From Bacillota bacterium (GTDB lineage: Bacteria; Bacillota; Clostridia; Ch29), in contig JABVCK010000009.1 of assembly GCA_013540605.1 (NCBI GenBank), forward strand, positions 269,942 to 333,941: a stretch of DNA of 64,000 nucleotides, given 5' to 3'. Under the pieces are notes generated by a model. That model was not told the DNA's origin, searched no databases, and was given only the letters and a program-made list of their open reading frames with translations. The translations under genes were made by a program, and so were the position numbers. Shown one piece after another: positions 1 through 9,196 of the stretch; positions within the stretch are counted from its first letter, which is position 1, and each line of letters begins with the position of its first letter.

Positions 1-33
1 TTATTCAAAGCCCGTTGGGCGCTGTGTCAGCTT

Positions 34-705
34 CTAGCTTACATCCGATATCAGCCGTCCATCCCTGAAGACCAGGGTTCTTTTGGCGTGGCGGGCGATA
101 TCGCTCTCATGGGTTACAAGTATTATTGTAACCCCTTCCCTGTTCAGTTGTTCGAATATTTTCATGATCTCTTCCCCGGAGGCAGTATCCAGGTTTCCTG
201 TGGGTTCATCGGCCAGGATTATTGCCGGGTTGTTCACAAGGGCCCTGGCTATGGCAACCCTCTGCTTTTGTCCGCCCGAAAGCTCGTTTGGCTTATGCTC
301 CAGCCTGTCTTCCAGGCCAACCCGCCTTAACGCATCGATAGCCCTTTCCCTCCGCTCCCTCATGGGAAGGCCCGCATACATCATTGGCATCTCCACATTC
401 TTCAGGGCGGTGGTCCTGGAAAGGAGGTTAAAGGCCTGAAAGACAAAGCCGATCTTTTTATTGCGGATTTCCGCCAGTTCATTGTCATTCAGGACGCTGA
501 CATCAACCCCGTCCAGGATATAGCGGCCACCGGAGGGCCGGTCCAAACAGCCCAGTATGTTCATGAGGGTGGATTTACCGGAGCCGGAAGGTCCCATTAT
601 TGCCACAAACTCTCCCTTTTTTATTTCAAAAGATACTTCTTCCAACGCAGTAACAGATACAGTACCGGTCTTATAAACCTTGTTCAGGTTCTCTACGTAC
701 AGCAT
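34..705 (-). CDS. ABC transporter ATP-binding protein, MacB/LolD type
   Basis: Cytoplasmic ATPase that would power the two membrane permeases encoded just upstream in the same operon. The 223-residue protein has a Walker A (GPSGSGKS, residues 38-45), a Q-loop (FVFQAFNLL), the signature LSGGQKQR, and a Walker B ending in [10 protein letters not shown]. That DEPTGNLD form and the short single-domain length are typical of the MacB/LolD/FtsE group that exports peptides, antibiotics or lipoproteins. I chose the ATG at 705 because an AGGGGG ribosome site lies six bases before it. The in-frame ATG at 723 has no such site and overlaps the permease stop. It is the last gene of a four-gene minus-strand operon. 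The substrate cannot be told from sequence. Confidence 0.93.
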   Translation of the reverse strand: MLYVENLNKVYKTGTVSVTALEEVSFEIKKGEFVAIMGPSGSGKSTLMNILGCLDRPSGGRYILDGVDVSVLNDNELAEIRNKKIGFVFQAFNLLSRTTALKNVEMPMMYAGLPMRERRERAIDALRRVGLEDRLEHKPNELSGGQKQRVAIARALVNNPAIILADEPTGNLDTASGEEIMKIFEQLNREGVTIILVTHESDIARHAKRTLVFRDGRLISDVS

Positions 706-715
706 ATTATTCCCC

Positions 716-1927
716 CTATTCATACCTCAAAGCCTCAACCGGGTCCAGTTTGGAAGCCTGGCTGGCAGGATATACTCCGAATACCACTCCGATGCCTATC
801 GTTACTACAACCGAAACGGCAGTGGCACCTATTGAAATTACAAAGGGTAATTTAAGAAGCCTTACCACGGTGAAACCCACCGTGCTGCCCAGCAAAAGTC
901 CCAGGATGCCTCCGATCAATGACAGTATCACGGATTCACATAGGAACTGGTACAATATCGATTTTCTTTTTGCGCCGAGGGCTTTTCTAATGCCAATCTC
1001 CCTGGTCCTTTCAGTAACGGATACAAGCATGATGTTCATTATGCCTATACCCCCAACCACCAGGGAAATTGCCGCAATGCCGCTTACTATCTTTGTAACT
1101 ATACCGAAAACGTTGGTAACCTCATCCATGTTGCTGTTGTAATCAAACAGCCTATATTTATCCGGCGCTTTATGCTTTCTTTCCAAAAACCCGATCAGCA
1201 TATCGCCGATGGTTTTCACATGGAAACTCTGGTCTATGGCGACGGAGATGCGTTCGAGATTGGGGTTGTACGTTATCGTTCGCATTATGGAAACCGGCGT
1301 ATAGCCCTTCTTATCGTTTGTCTCATCAAACATCTTTGCCATGGTGGAGTCAAAAACCTTGGTAATGCCGATAATCATCAACTCAAGGGACCGGAACCCG
1401 GAGGAAACGGTCATTGTTTCGCCCAGGCAGTCAACAGTACCGAATATTTCACGGGCGGTCTTTTCATCGAGGACCAGCACGTTTCTCTTTGCCTTCTCAT
1501 CCTGGTCACTGACAAACCTTCCCTTCAGCAGTTCAACCTTTTCAATCTTCAGGAAGTCGGGAGTAACACCGTTAAGCAGGATGGAGTAGTTCTTATTGTT
1601 GCCCTTGACGGTCACGTATCTTGAGATCCTGGGGGATATCGCCTCAACCTGCCCCTGCATACCGGCTATGGTTTCAACGTCATCATAGGTTATATAATCC
1701 CTATAGACCGGTGGGTTTTTGGGGTCCCATTTCATGCTGATATCGGCCCTGTTGAGCCCGTACCTGCTGAATTCGGACTTTATATCTCCCTGGACTCCCA
1801 ACCCCAGAGTGGTTATTATCATTACTGAGCTGATTCCTATGATTATCCCCAGCATGGTCAGGAAAGAACGCATCTTGTTCGCCCATATGGAAGAAAAGGA
1901 TACTATAACCGTTTCAAAGATATTCAT
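716..1927 (-). CDS. MacB-like ABC transporter permease (second copy)
   Basis: Membrane permease of a MacB-type exporter, about 403 residues. It has an N-terminal transmembrane helix (residues about 15-40, [17 protein letters not shown]), a large extracytoplasmic MacB core domain, and a C-terminal FtsX domain with three helices beginning near [20 protein letters not shown]. The conserved coupling segment [18 protein letters not shown] follows. It is clearly homologous to the gene immediately upstream (1943-3160), including the identical [14 protein letters not shown] stretch, so the two arose by tandem duplication and may form a heterodimer. The ATG at 1927 is preferred over the TTG at 1939 because GGTGAT precedes it at normal distance. 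The ATPase gene starts 10 bases after its stop. Confidence 0.92.
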   Translation of the reverse strand: MNIFETVIVSFSSIWANKMRSFLTMLGIIIGISSVMIITTLGLGVQGDIKSEFSRYGLNRADISMKWDPKNPPVYRDYITYDDVETIAGMQGQVEAISPRISRYVTVKGNNKNYSILLNGVTPDFLKIEKVELLKGRFVSDQDEKAKRNVLVLDEKTAREIFGTVDCLGETMTVSSGFRSLELMIIGITKVFDSTMAKMFDETNDKKGYTPVSIMRTITYNPNLERISVAIDQSFHVKTIGDMLIGFLERKHKAPDKYRLFDYNSNMDEVTNVFGIVTKIVSGIAAISLVVGGIGIMNIMLVSVTERTREIGIRKALGAKRKSILYQFLCESVILSLIGGILGLLLGSTVGFTVVRLLKLPFVISIGATAVSVVVTIGIGVVFGVYPASQASKLDPVEALRYE

Positions 1928-1942
1928 CAATATCACCAACCA

Positions 1943-3160
1943 CTATTCGTATCGTAACGCTACTATCGGGTCAAGTTTTGAAGCCTTGCTGGCAGGATAC
2001 ACACCGAAAACCAGCCCGATGATCACCGAGAATACAAACGCAATAGCAATATCAACAATGGATATTATGGGGGGGAGCTTCATCAATAGCGATATCAGCC
2101 ACGCAATTCCGATTCCCAGGAGTATGCCAAGGATACCTCCGCCCAGGGAAATTATACCGGCTTCGATAAGAAACTGAAATAATACTGCCCGCCTTTTTGC
2201 CCCTATTGCCTTTCTTATACCGATTTCTCTGGTCCTTTCGGTAACCGACACCAGCATTATGTTCATGATGCCAATTCCGCCCACTAGCAGGGCTATGGCA
2301 GCCACCAACGCCAGCACCGTGGTTATCATGCTCATCTGGGCGATTATTGTATCCAGCATTTGCTGTAGGTTGAACGAGCTATATTTCCCGGTAGTATGAT
2401 GCCTTCGCTCCAGCAGAGCGATAATCTTACCGCCTATTTCGTTGATACGCTCCTTTTCCTTTACTTTGATGCTTAAGGCATAGTACCGGTCTTCCCTATA
2501 GATCTTCATTATTGTGGATATGGGGATATACGCTGCTGCCCTGCCCCCGTTGGTAAAGCTGTTCATAAAGTTGTCCTCATACTTTGTTACCCCCGCAATG
2601 GTCAGCTCAACAGGTCCCCTCCATGTGTCCAGGGTAACGGGTTTCCCCAGAACATCAACGGTACCGAAAAGCTCCCGGGCATCCTTCTCGCTTATAATTA
2701 CAACATTTCTTTTTGCGAGCATATCTTCCTGGGACACGAATCTCCCGGAAAGCATCTTCACGTTGTCAATCTCCGCTCCAAACTCATTGACGCCGTATAG
2801 AACGATGTCCGAACTCCTGCCCCTGTTTGACAAAGTGAGCCAGTCTCCACCATATAGGGGTGAAACGGCTTCAATATCGCCATCACCGGCCATTCGCCCC
2901 ACTACGCTGATGTCCTCCTCAGTCAGGTAATCCCTAAACTTTAGCTCCTCCCACTTGCTCCAATTCATTTGTATGATAAGCCTGTTTGTCCCGAATTGTT
3001 CAAAGGACTTCTCTATCTGCTTTTTACCTCCGTTTGCTATCGCTGATATGGAGACAACCGCAGCTATGCCTATAACAATGCCCAGCATTGTGAGAAAAGC
3101 CCGCATCTTGTTGGCTTTTATGGAAGCGATTGCAACCATGATGTTTTCAAATATGTTCAT
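1943..3160 (-). CDS. MacB-like ABC transporter permease (first copy)
   Basis: Membrane permease paralogous to the gene that follows. About 405 residues: an N-terminal helix (MLGIVIGIAAVVSISAIA), an extracytoplasmic MacB core domain, and a C-terminal FtsX domain with the segment [31 protein letters not shown]. The ATG at 3160 has an AAAGGG site nine bases upstream; the TTG three codons earlier would sit directly on that site. It lies 23 bases after the adaptor gene, and its stop is 15 bases before the next start, so translation is probably coupled. Two diverged permeases with one ATPase and one adaptor suggest a heteromeric exporter; this is inference from gene content. Confidence 0.92.
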   Translation of the reverse strand: MNIFENIMVAIASIKANKMRAFLTMLGIVIGIAAVVSISAIANGGKKQIEKSFEQFGTNRLIIQMNWSKWEELKFRDYLTEEDISVVGRMAGDGDIEAVSPLYGGDWLTLSNRGRSSDIVLYGVNEFGAEIDNVKMLSGRFVSQEDMLAKRNVVIISEKDARELFGTVDVLGKPVTLDTWRGPVELTIAGVTKYEDNFMNSFTNGGRAAAYIPISTIMKIYREDRYYALSIKVKEKERINEIGGKIIALLERRHHTTGKYSSFNLQQMLDTIIAQMSMITTVLALVAAIALLVGGIGIMNIMLVSVTERTREIGIRKAIGAKRRAVLFQFLIEAGIISLGGGILGILLGIGIAWLISLLMKLPPIISIVDIAIAFVFSVIIGLVFGVYPASKASKLDPIVALRYE

Positions 3161-3183
3161 AGGAATCAACCCTTTTTATTTTC

Positions 3184-4446
3184 TCATTTCTGGCCGGTCT
3201 GGACCTTCATTCCATCCTTAAGGTCGGGAGGAGGAGTTAAAATGACCCTGTCCCCTTCATTGAGGCCTTTGGTCACTTCAACCGTAAAGTCGGATTCTAT
3301 TCCGGTCTCAATCTCCCTTTTCCTGGCTGTATTGTTTTCCACGATATAAACTACCTTTGCGCCATTATTCTCGGTGACAATTGCGTCAAAGGGAATAACG
3401 AGGCAGTTGTCCTTGCTGTCGGCTATGATCCTGGATTTTGCTGAAAAGCCCGGTTTCAGCCCGGTGTCTTTTTCCGTTACGTCAATGGTCACTTCAACCG
3501 CTGTTTCGGTGCTCTGCCCGATCTGGCTGACCCTTGCAACGGGCGCTATTGCTTTTACATTGCCTTTAAAGGTCCTACCTACGACAGCATCGGTTGTTAT
3601 TTCAACATCCTGGCCTATTCTGACATTGGATATGTCATACTCGCTGATATTGACGTTAATTCGCAGGGAAGAAAGGTCGGAGACAACAAAGGCCGGCTGG
3701 GACGGGTTTGTAAGAACACCCTCCTTGGCATTGACAAGGGTAATGACTCCGGCAATCGGGCTTCTGATTTCAGGACCCATCTTTTCAACCTTCTTCTCGG
3801 CTTCAATGACGCTGAGCTCATAGAGAGCGACGTTGTTTTCAAGATTTTTTAGCTCCAGAGAAGAGGTTTCAAACGCGTTTTTCGTCTTTTCATAGGTTTC
3901 CCTGGTTTCTTCAAACCGTATCCTTTCCAGGTCCAACTCGTTTTGGGAGATGGCGCCTTCTTCAAAGAGCATTTCGGCATTGTTCAGGCTCCTTTCCGCA
4001 TGGGCAAAGGCCTGCTTGGAGTTGTTGAAGGCCCTTTCAGCTTCCGCCATACCGTAATCCCTGAATCTCTTAAGCTCGAGCCTGGCCTGTTCAAGGTTGA
4101 CCTTTGCCTTCGCCAGCTCAATCGTATACTCATCCCCTTCCAGGGTGGCAAGGAGCTGGTCCTTTTCAACCCAATCTCCCTCTTGCACCTCAATCTTTCT
4201 GACCAATTGAGGGCTTTGGGTAAATATTTCCTTCCGGGTTACTTCCTCGAGCACCCCGCTGGCAACTATCTGTACTTTGATACTCTCCCTTGAGACCTCT
4301 ACCGTGCTTACCGGGATACCTTTACCCTTTGTACTAATGCTGCGGGCGAGAACGGAACCGGTCAGCAGTACCAGGACAAGACAGGCGATAACCACAATCA
4401 TTTGTTTTCGGCTCTTAAATTTTGGTAAAAAGCGAATACTTGCCAC
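3184..4446 (-). CDS. HlyD/MacA-family membrane fusion adaptor
   Basis: Adaptor of the MacAB-type exporter, 420 residues, first gene of the operon. It has one N-terminal membrane anchor (residues about 16-35, IVVIACLVLVLLTGSVLA) and then the usual MacA order. A lipoyl/barrel-sandwich half (GVLEEVTRKEIFTQSPQ onward) is followed by an alpha-helical coiled-coil hairpin rich in Glu, Lys and Ala (residues about 110-215), the second lipoyl half (GPEIRSPIAGVITLVNAKEG), a beta-barrel and a membrane-proximal domain. The start is GTG at 4446 with a GGGGGG ribosome site six bases upstream. In Gram-positive bacteria such adaptors sit with MacB-type permeases without an outer-membrane channel. Confidence 0.92.
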   Translation of the reverse strand: MASIRFLPKFKSRKQMIVVIACLVLVLLTGSVLARSISTKGKGIPVSTVEVSRESIKVQIVASGVLEEVTRKEIFTQSPQLVRKIEVQEGDWVEKDQLLATLEGDEYTIELAKAKVNLEQARLELKRFRDYGMAEAERAFNNSKQAFAHAERSLNNAEMLFEEGAISQNELDLERIRFEETRETYEKTKNAFETSSLELKNLENNVALYELSVIEAEKKVEKMGPEIRSPIAGVITLVNAKEGVLTNPSQPAFVVSDLSSLRINVNISEYDISNVRIGQDVEITTDAVVGRTFKGNVKAIAPVARVSQIGQSTETAVEVTIDVTEKDTGLKPGFSAKSRIIADSKDNCLVIPFDAIVTENNGAKVVYIVENNTARKREIETGIESDFTVEVTKGLNEGDRVILTPPPDLKDGMKVQTGQK

Positions 4447-4916
4447 GAAAATCCCCCCGTTAATTGTTATAAATTAGAGAGTTTTAAAAATATAGACGTA
4501 ATCTACCGTAAAATCCCTGCACCTCTTCTAAATTATTTTTAAAACAAACAAGTGCAATAGATAACTAATGCACTAGTACATTAATATTATATAATCATTT
4601 CTAATTATTTCAAGTTATTTTAAAAAATTATAAATATTTGACATAATAATTATTCTACCACGTTAGGCCTTGACAGACAAACTTTTGCTGAGCTAAGCTG
4701 ACGCTGCCCGATACGGTGCTTATTTGGATATTATTTGAACTGTTTCCGACAGAACCCGTAATTCTATTTTTTGAAATCTCACCCTGCAAGGTTATTGGGA
4801 AATCAAACCATATATTCAAGTGAAATTCATTATCGATGGACTTGCATCATTGGTTCCCGACCTACATAGGATAAGAGTAAATGGTAATGAATATCAATTG
4901 ACAGGGGTATGTTAAC
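4447..4916. other. AT-rich intergenic region with a possible decayed reading frame
   Basis: Apart from the minus-strand promoter, this 470-bp gap holds no intact gene. On the plus strand a 47-codon open stretch (4775-4915) reads as protein-like sequence (GYWEIKPYIQVKF, then SLVPDLHRIRVNGNEYQLTG) and stops immediately before asnB. It has no start codon or ribosome site and follows a stop. It may be the tail of a decayed gene, but I recognise no family. An AGGGG at about 4904 serves asnB. Confidence 0.3.
4566..4613 (-). promoter_or_regulatory. Promoter and palindromic operator of the exporter operon
   Basis: On the minus strand a TTGAAA (4613-4608) and a perfect TATAAT (4591-4586) are separated by 16 bases. 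Just downstream, over the expected start point, lies an 18-bp near-palindrome, TAATGCACTAGTACATTA (4566-4583), with one mismatched pair. A palindrome over the start site is the usual place for a repressor. No regulator gene is adjacent in the window. The leader to the GTG start is about 130 bases. Confidence 0.65.
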
Positions 4917-6761
4917 ATGTGTGGAATAGTAGGATGGGTTGATTACGAAAAAGATTTAAAAAACAAAAAAAGTGTGATTGAAAAAATGGCCCAGACACTT
5001 AGCAAAAGAGGTCCGGATGATACCGGGTTTTACGTATCCGAAAATGCTTTAATGGGACACAGAAGACTTATCGTCGTTGATCCGGAGGGCGGCGCGCAGC
5101 CAATGACAAGAACTGTTGGGGACTACGCATATACCATTGTTTATAATGGGGAACTGTACAATACTGAAGATATTAGAAAGTTACTGGTGGGTAAGGGATA
5201 TGGTTTTAAGTCCTATTCAGATACTGAGGTGCTGCTTGTATCCTATATAGAATGGGGAGAAGAGTGTGTAGATTATTTAAACGGCATTTTCGCCTTTGGC
5301 ATTTGGGATGAAAGGGAAGAAAAAATCTTCTTAGCCAGGGACCGTCTGGGGGTCAAACCATTGTTCTATGTGCATAAAGGGTCTTCGTTCATATTTGGGT
5401 CTGAAATAAAAGCGTTGATGGCTCACCCGGAAATCGACGCTGTTATAGACGGTGAGGGCTTGATGGAGGTATTCGGACTTGGCCCTGCCAGGTCTCCGGG
5501 AAGCGGTGTATTCAAGGGAGTGAAAGAGATAAAACCGGGGTATTGCATGAGTTTTAGCCGTAATGGGGAAAAATCCCGCAGATACTGGCAGCTAGAAAGC
5601 AAAAGGCATGCCGAAGACCTACAGACGACAGCAGAGCATGTAAGAGGCCTGTTATTGGATGCGGTTGAAAGGCAGCTTGTTTCAGATGTACCTGTATGTA
5701 CCTTTCTATCCGGCGGATTGGATTCAAGTGCAATTTCATCTATAACATCAAGGGCTTTTAAAAGACAGGGAAAGGGAAGGCTTAAAACCTATTCGATTGA
5801 ATACGAAGATAATGATATATACTTTAAGGCCAATGAATACCAGCCTGATTCCGACAGCGAATGGGCCGGTGTTATGGCTGACTGCATAGCATCAGAGCAC
5901 AGGAATGTTGTGGTCGATATTCCGGACCTGGTGAATGCCCTGGAGGATGCTGTGAAGGCAAATGACCTTCCGGGCATGGCCGATGTTGATTCCTCATTGT
6001 TCCTGTTCTGCAGGGAAGTTCGTAAAGATGCCACGGTTGCCCTGTCAGGGGAATGCGCGGATGAAATATTCGGAGGTTACCCGTGGTTCAGGAGATTGGA
6101 AGATATGAATGGTGATACCTTTCCGTGGTCAAGGTCGGTATCAGAGAGGTTGGGGATATTGTCCGGAAAACTGGGGGAGCTGCCCCTTGAGGAATATGTC
6201 AGGTCAAAGTACAGGGAGACCCTTAAAGAAGTACCGCACCTGGACGGGGAAAGCGGCGGACAGAGACGGATGAGGGAATTATTTTATTTGAACTATAAAT
6301 GGTTTATGCTAACTCTACTGAACAGGAAAGATAGGATGAGTATGGCAAACAGCCTGGAAGTCAGGGTTCCCTTTGCAGATCACCGCATCGTTGAATATAC
6401 TTGGAACATTCCCTGGGAAATGAAGTTTTGCGATAATAGGGAGAAGGGGCTGTTGAGAAGGGCGCTTATAGATATCCTCCCTAAAGGGGTGATAGAGAGG
6501 AGAAAAAGCCCATACCCAAAAACCCATCACCCGGAGTACACAAAGAGGGTTCAGGAATGGATGAGGTCGATTCTGAATGATCCGGAATCCCCCATACTTG
6601 AGCTTATCAATGTGCCAAGGGTAAAGGAAATTGTGGAAACAGCAGGTAAATCCTTTGGGAGGCCGTGGTTCGGACAGCTGATGACAGGGCCGCAGATGAT
6701 TGCGTATCTTATCCAGGTAGACCTATGGCTCAGGCATTATAACGTGAACATAAAAATATAA
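4917..6761 (+). CDS. asnB: Asparagine synthase (glutamine-hydrolysing)
   Basis: Makes asparagine from aspartate, ATP and glutamine in the cytoplasm. The 614-residue protein starts MCGIVGW, so after Met removal Cys1 is the N-terminal nucleophile of the class II glutaminase domain. Supporting glutaminase motifs are RGPDD, GHRRL and YNGELYN. The C-terminal synthase domain has the pyrophosphate loop SGGLDSS near residue 265 and the SGECADEIFGGY motif. Length matches the AsnB/AsnO branch of Firmicutes. An AGGGG ribosome site lies nine bases before the ATG. It is monocistronic here, followed by the glnA promoter region and an IS element; with glnA it forms a local nitrogen-assimilation pair. Confidence 0.96.
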   Translation: MCGIVGWVDYEKDLKNKKSVIEKMAQTLSKRGPDDTGFYVSENALMGHRRLIVVDPEGGAQPMTRTVGDYAYTIVYNGELYNTEDIRKLLVGKGYGFKSYSDTEVLLVSYIEWGEECVDYLNGIFAFGIWDEREEKIFLARDRLGVKPLFYVHKGSSFIFGSEIKALMAHPEIDAVIDGEGLMEVFGLGPARSPGSGVFKGVKEIKPGYCMSFSRNGEKSRRYWQLESKRHAEDLQTTAEHVRGLLLDAVERQLVSDVPVCTFLSGGLDSSAISSITSRAFKRQGKGRLKTYSIEYEDNDIYFKANEYQPDSDSEWAGVMADCIASEHRNVVVDIPDLVNALEDAVKANDLPGMADVDSSLFLFCREVRKDATVALSGECADEIFGGYPWFRRLEDMNGDTFPWSRSVSERLGILSGKLGELPLEEYVRSKYRETLKEVPHLDGESGGQRRMRELFYLNYKWFMLTLLNRKDRMSMANSLEVRVPFADHRIVEYTWNIPWEMKFCDNREKGLLRRALIDILPKGVIERRKSPYPKTHHPEYTKRVQEWMRSILNDPESPILELINVPRVKEIVETAGKSFGRPWFGQLMTGPQMIAYLIQVDLWLRHYNVNIKI

Positions 6762-6801
6762 GATTATGTAAAAAGTGCTTGAAATGAAATTGAAATGAAT
6801 T

Positions 6802-6834
6802 GGGTATTGCATAATTATGAAAATCTATTATAAT
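6802..6834 (+). repeat. 33-bp direct repeat, left copy (IS target duplication)
   Basis: Thirty-three bases identical to 8809-8841, exactly bracketing the IS1634-family element. It includes a TTGCAT/TATAAT promoter pair with a 16-base spacer. In this left copy the promoter points into the element, antisense to the transposase gene. Confidence 0.85.
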
Positions 6835-8808
6835 CCCATGTTTGACACTTGAACGGAAGAATAATCCTGTAGAGCCTTGGTATAAGAGACTTTACAGGAT
6901 TTTATGTTGGTGCGAAAAGTGCGTACTTTTTTATTTTTTCGTTTCTTTAAAAATTTTTTTCATCATATTTGTGCTAACAATCTGGTAATCAGTACGAAAA
7001 CCAAAAGCATCATGTAAAGCATCGGTAAAATCAGTTCTTGTGTAGGTTGGGACATAGCCTTCACATTTAGTATCATAGAATTCCATATTTCGAAGCCCGG
7101 ATATAATCTCATGACAAGTGAACTCCTCATTAAGTCTCTTTTCAAGAAGCCTATAGATAATTAACGATATAAAGCAAGTGATAAAATGTGCTTCTATCCT
7201 GTCATCGTTGCTTAAATAAACAGGTCTTGCTTTGAATTCGCTTTTCATGATTCTAAAACATTCTTCGATTTCCCATCTTCTGTGATTCACCTTGATTATT
7301 TCAGACACATCATCCTCAAGGTTTGTGCAAACCCCATAAAAACCATCAAAGGCTTCTTCCTTGTGGATTAGAGCAGAATTAATGCTGTATATATCGTTTT
7401 CTGCAACTTCCCCATCGGCAGTACAGCTTGTTTTGGTAATAAACCTTTTGTAATCGTTAGCATTGCATTTCTTGATTTTTGTCGGGTTGTTTTCTATTGC
7501 CTTTTGAGCTCTTTCTATTTGAGAATTTCTGATTTTACGCTGATAATCCCTGTATTTGATAGAATACGTTACAATCAATCTTTGTTCAAAACCATTTTCT
7601 TTAATCCAACGTTCCTTGAAAAAGACTTTTGCTCGTATTTTTTCTTTATCTTCAGGATTAGCTTTATCTATCATTTCATCAAGTTTAGAAATATCATATG
7701 TTTTATCACTACCAGAAAGTTTCCAGCCATCTGGAGCAAGAGCCCATCTTTTAAGATGTTCTTTTAATTTTTTGATAGACTGTGTTGTAATAAACGCCCG
7801 GCCATCTTTGTCGTTAAACCTTCGATTATCTTCTGAAGCTAACCCGGCATCAGTACAGACGATGAATTTAGACAGCTCAAAATCAGATATAATTTTCTTT
7901 TCTAAGGGCTTTAAAGTCAACTGTTCATTCATATTCCCCCTGTTAATGCTAAAAGCCAGAGGAATGCCGTCTCCATCCATAAATAAACCCATTTGAACGA
8001 TTGGATTAGGTTTGTGATCTTTAGAAGGGCCATATTGCTTATTGCCATCCTCCTGTTCAATTTCGAAAAAGTAATTGGTGCAATCATAGTAAAGTATACC
8101 GGTATTTCTTTTTGAAACTTTCAGGCTGTTTTCATACAAAGAGGACTGAATAAAATCAGTTTCCTTGGCAAGAACTTCAAGGGCTCTGTAGATTTGATGC
8201 AGATCAAAATTCGGCTGTTCTAAAAATTTTTTAGAAAGCTCACAGGTTGCAAGTTTGGAAGAAGGGAAGATCACTCTGCCGTAAATCAGTCTTGATAGAA
8301 TTGAATCTAAATCAAAATCAAATTTATACTTTTGTGATATTTCCTTGCAAATCTTGTGAAGTCCGAGTTCATGGTATATTTTTTGAAGAAATAGATAACC
8401 ACCGTTAAAGGAGCGCTGTTCGTTTTTTGAAATAATTTTTGATTGCTCATAAGGAACAAGTATTTTCCTTGTTTGTTCCTTTTCTTTCTCATTTAATTCT
8501 TTAATATATTCTTTAGCCCACTCGTATGGATCTGCTCCATTAAGTTTTTCTCTGAGTTCAGCTTCGGTTCCAAGTTTTTCTACAGTAATGGTACGTTCTT
8601 TTTTATCTATATAAACAGTTTTTGTAACATAAAATGAAGCTGAATTTTTTGAACGTGATACTTTTAATCTCATAAGCATTCCTCCAAATTACTTATATTA
8701 TACTATATCACGCAATATCACGCAATATGAAAGTGGAAAAATTGACAAAAAAATAAGCCTATTTCAAGGCGTTCAGGGATTTTTTCTTTATTCAACTGTC
8801 AAACTCCC
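6835..8808 (-). mobile_element. IS1634-family insertion sequence
   Basis: A 1974-bp element with one transposase gene on the minus strand. Its ends form imperfect inverted repeats: the left end contains TTTGACACTTGAA and the right end TTCAACTGTCAAA. It is bracketed by a perfect 33-bp direct repeat. Members of the IS1634 family are known for long, variable target duplications, so the repeat fits this family. Just inside the left end, AATCCTGTA (6863-6871) and TACAGGATT (6893-6901) form a hairpin that could block transcription entering from asnB. The transposase frame is intact, so the element may still be active. Confidence 0.88.
6931..8673 (-). CDS. IS1634-family transposase
   Basis: DDE-type transposase that would cut and join the element ends; about 580 residues, full length for the family. 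The DDE core is recognisable from YYDCTNYFFE (first Asp), SKDHKPNPIVQMGLFMD, VCTDAGLASEDN (second Asp) and the late NHRRWEIEECFRIMKSEF motif with the catalytic Glu. I chose the ATG at 8673 because GGAGG stands seven bases upstream; the ATG at 8679 overlaps that site. No frameshift or internal stop is present. Its AT-rich composition contrasts with the flanking genes. Confidence 0.93.
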   Translation of the reverse strand: MRLKVSRSKNSASFYVTKTVYIDKKERTITVEKLGTEAELREKLNGADPYEWAKEYIKELNEKEKEQTRKILVPYEQSKIISKNEQRSFNGGYLFLQKIYHELGLHKICKEISQKYKFDFDLDSILSRLIYGRVIFPSSKLATCELSKKFLEQPNFDLHQIYRALEVLAKETDFIQSSLYENSLKVSKRNTGILYYDCTNYFFEIEQEDGNKQYGPSKDHKPNPIVQMGLFMDGDGIPLAFSINRGNMNEQLTLKPLEKKIISDFELSKFIVCTDAGLASEDNRRFNDKDGRAFITTQSIKKLKEHLKRWALAPDGWKLSGSDKTYDISKLDEMIDKANPEDKEKIRAKVFFKERWIKENGFEQRLIVTYSIKYRDYQRKIRNSQIERAQKAIENNPTKIKKCNANDYKRFITKTSCTADGEVAENDIYSINSALIHKEEAFDGFYGVCTNLEDDVSEIIKVNHRRWEIEECFRIMKSEFKARPVYLSNDDRIEAHFITCFISLIIYRLLEKRLNEEFTCHEIISGLRNMEFYDTKCEGYVPTYTRTDFTDALHDAFGFRTDYQIVSTNMMKKIFKETKK

Positions 8809-8841
8809 GGGTATTGCATAATTATGAAAATCTATTATAAT
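8809..8841 (+). promoter_or_regulatory. glnA promoter within the right copy of the 33-bp repeat
   Basis: Perfect repeat of 6802-6834. It carries TTGCAT (8814-8819), a 16-base spacer and TATAAT (8836-8841), a good vegetative promoter reading toward glnA. Because the repeat includes the whole core promoter, insertion of the IS left glnA with an intact core promoter but replaced everything upstream of it. Confidence 0.8.
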
Positions 8842-8876
8842 AATAACATAGGTGAATGACAAACATCGGGCAATGG

Positions 8877-8921
8877 CGTCCGCATCCGGAGAGGAGGAGT
8901 CTCTCTGTGCGGACGTTTTTT
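8877..8921 (+). terminator. Leader terminator (attenuator) upstream of glnA
   Basis: CGTCCGCA (8877-8884) pairs with TGCGGACG (8908-8915), with an inner GAGAG/CTCTC helix, followed by six T. It lies about 30 bases after the predicted start point and 275 bases before glnA, so it should stop transcription unless antitermination occurs. Clostridial glutamine synthetase genes are known to be controlled by antitermination; the factor here is not identifiable. Confidence 0.75.
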
Positions 8922-8933
8922 ATTTAATATATT

Positions 8934-9164
8934 GGGGACATTCCTAGAGGATAGATCACAGTTCGCAGATCACAGGTGCTAAAATTCAGTTTCTAGTTCT
9001 CAGTTCTCAGTTCACAGGTATCTGGGTTATGCTCTTGGGTTTTTACACTTTAGCTTTTCCCTGATGTCTGGCAACTGGTAACTGGCATCTGATAGCTGAT
9101 TTCTGACGTCTGTGAACTACGAACTACCAACTACGAACTACGAACTAGCTCGAGGTGTGTCCCC
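8934..9164. repeat. GGGGACA/TGTCCCC-bracketed word-repeat element
   Basis: Starts GGGGACATTCC and ends GGTGTGTCCCC, an inverted pair. The interior is made of short recurring words such as AACTACGAAC, CAACTGGTAACTGG and CAGTTCTCAGTTC. No coding potential. Related elements occur at 11142-11221 and 29548-29636, also directly in front of genes. Confidence 0.7.
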
Positions 9165-9196
9165 TGACATTAAAGTAAAAAGGAGGAGGATGAATT

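Noticed and set aside
1..33. A further gene downstream of the exporter ATPase
   Set aside because: Only 33 bases remain in the window; no coding or terminator signal can be judged.
8701..8740. ATCACGCAAT tandem near the IS1634 right end as a CRISPR-like repeat
   Set aside because: Only two copies, directly adjacent without a spacer.
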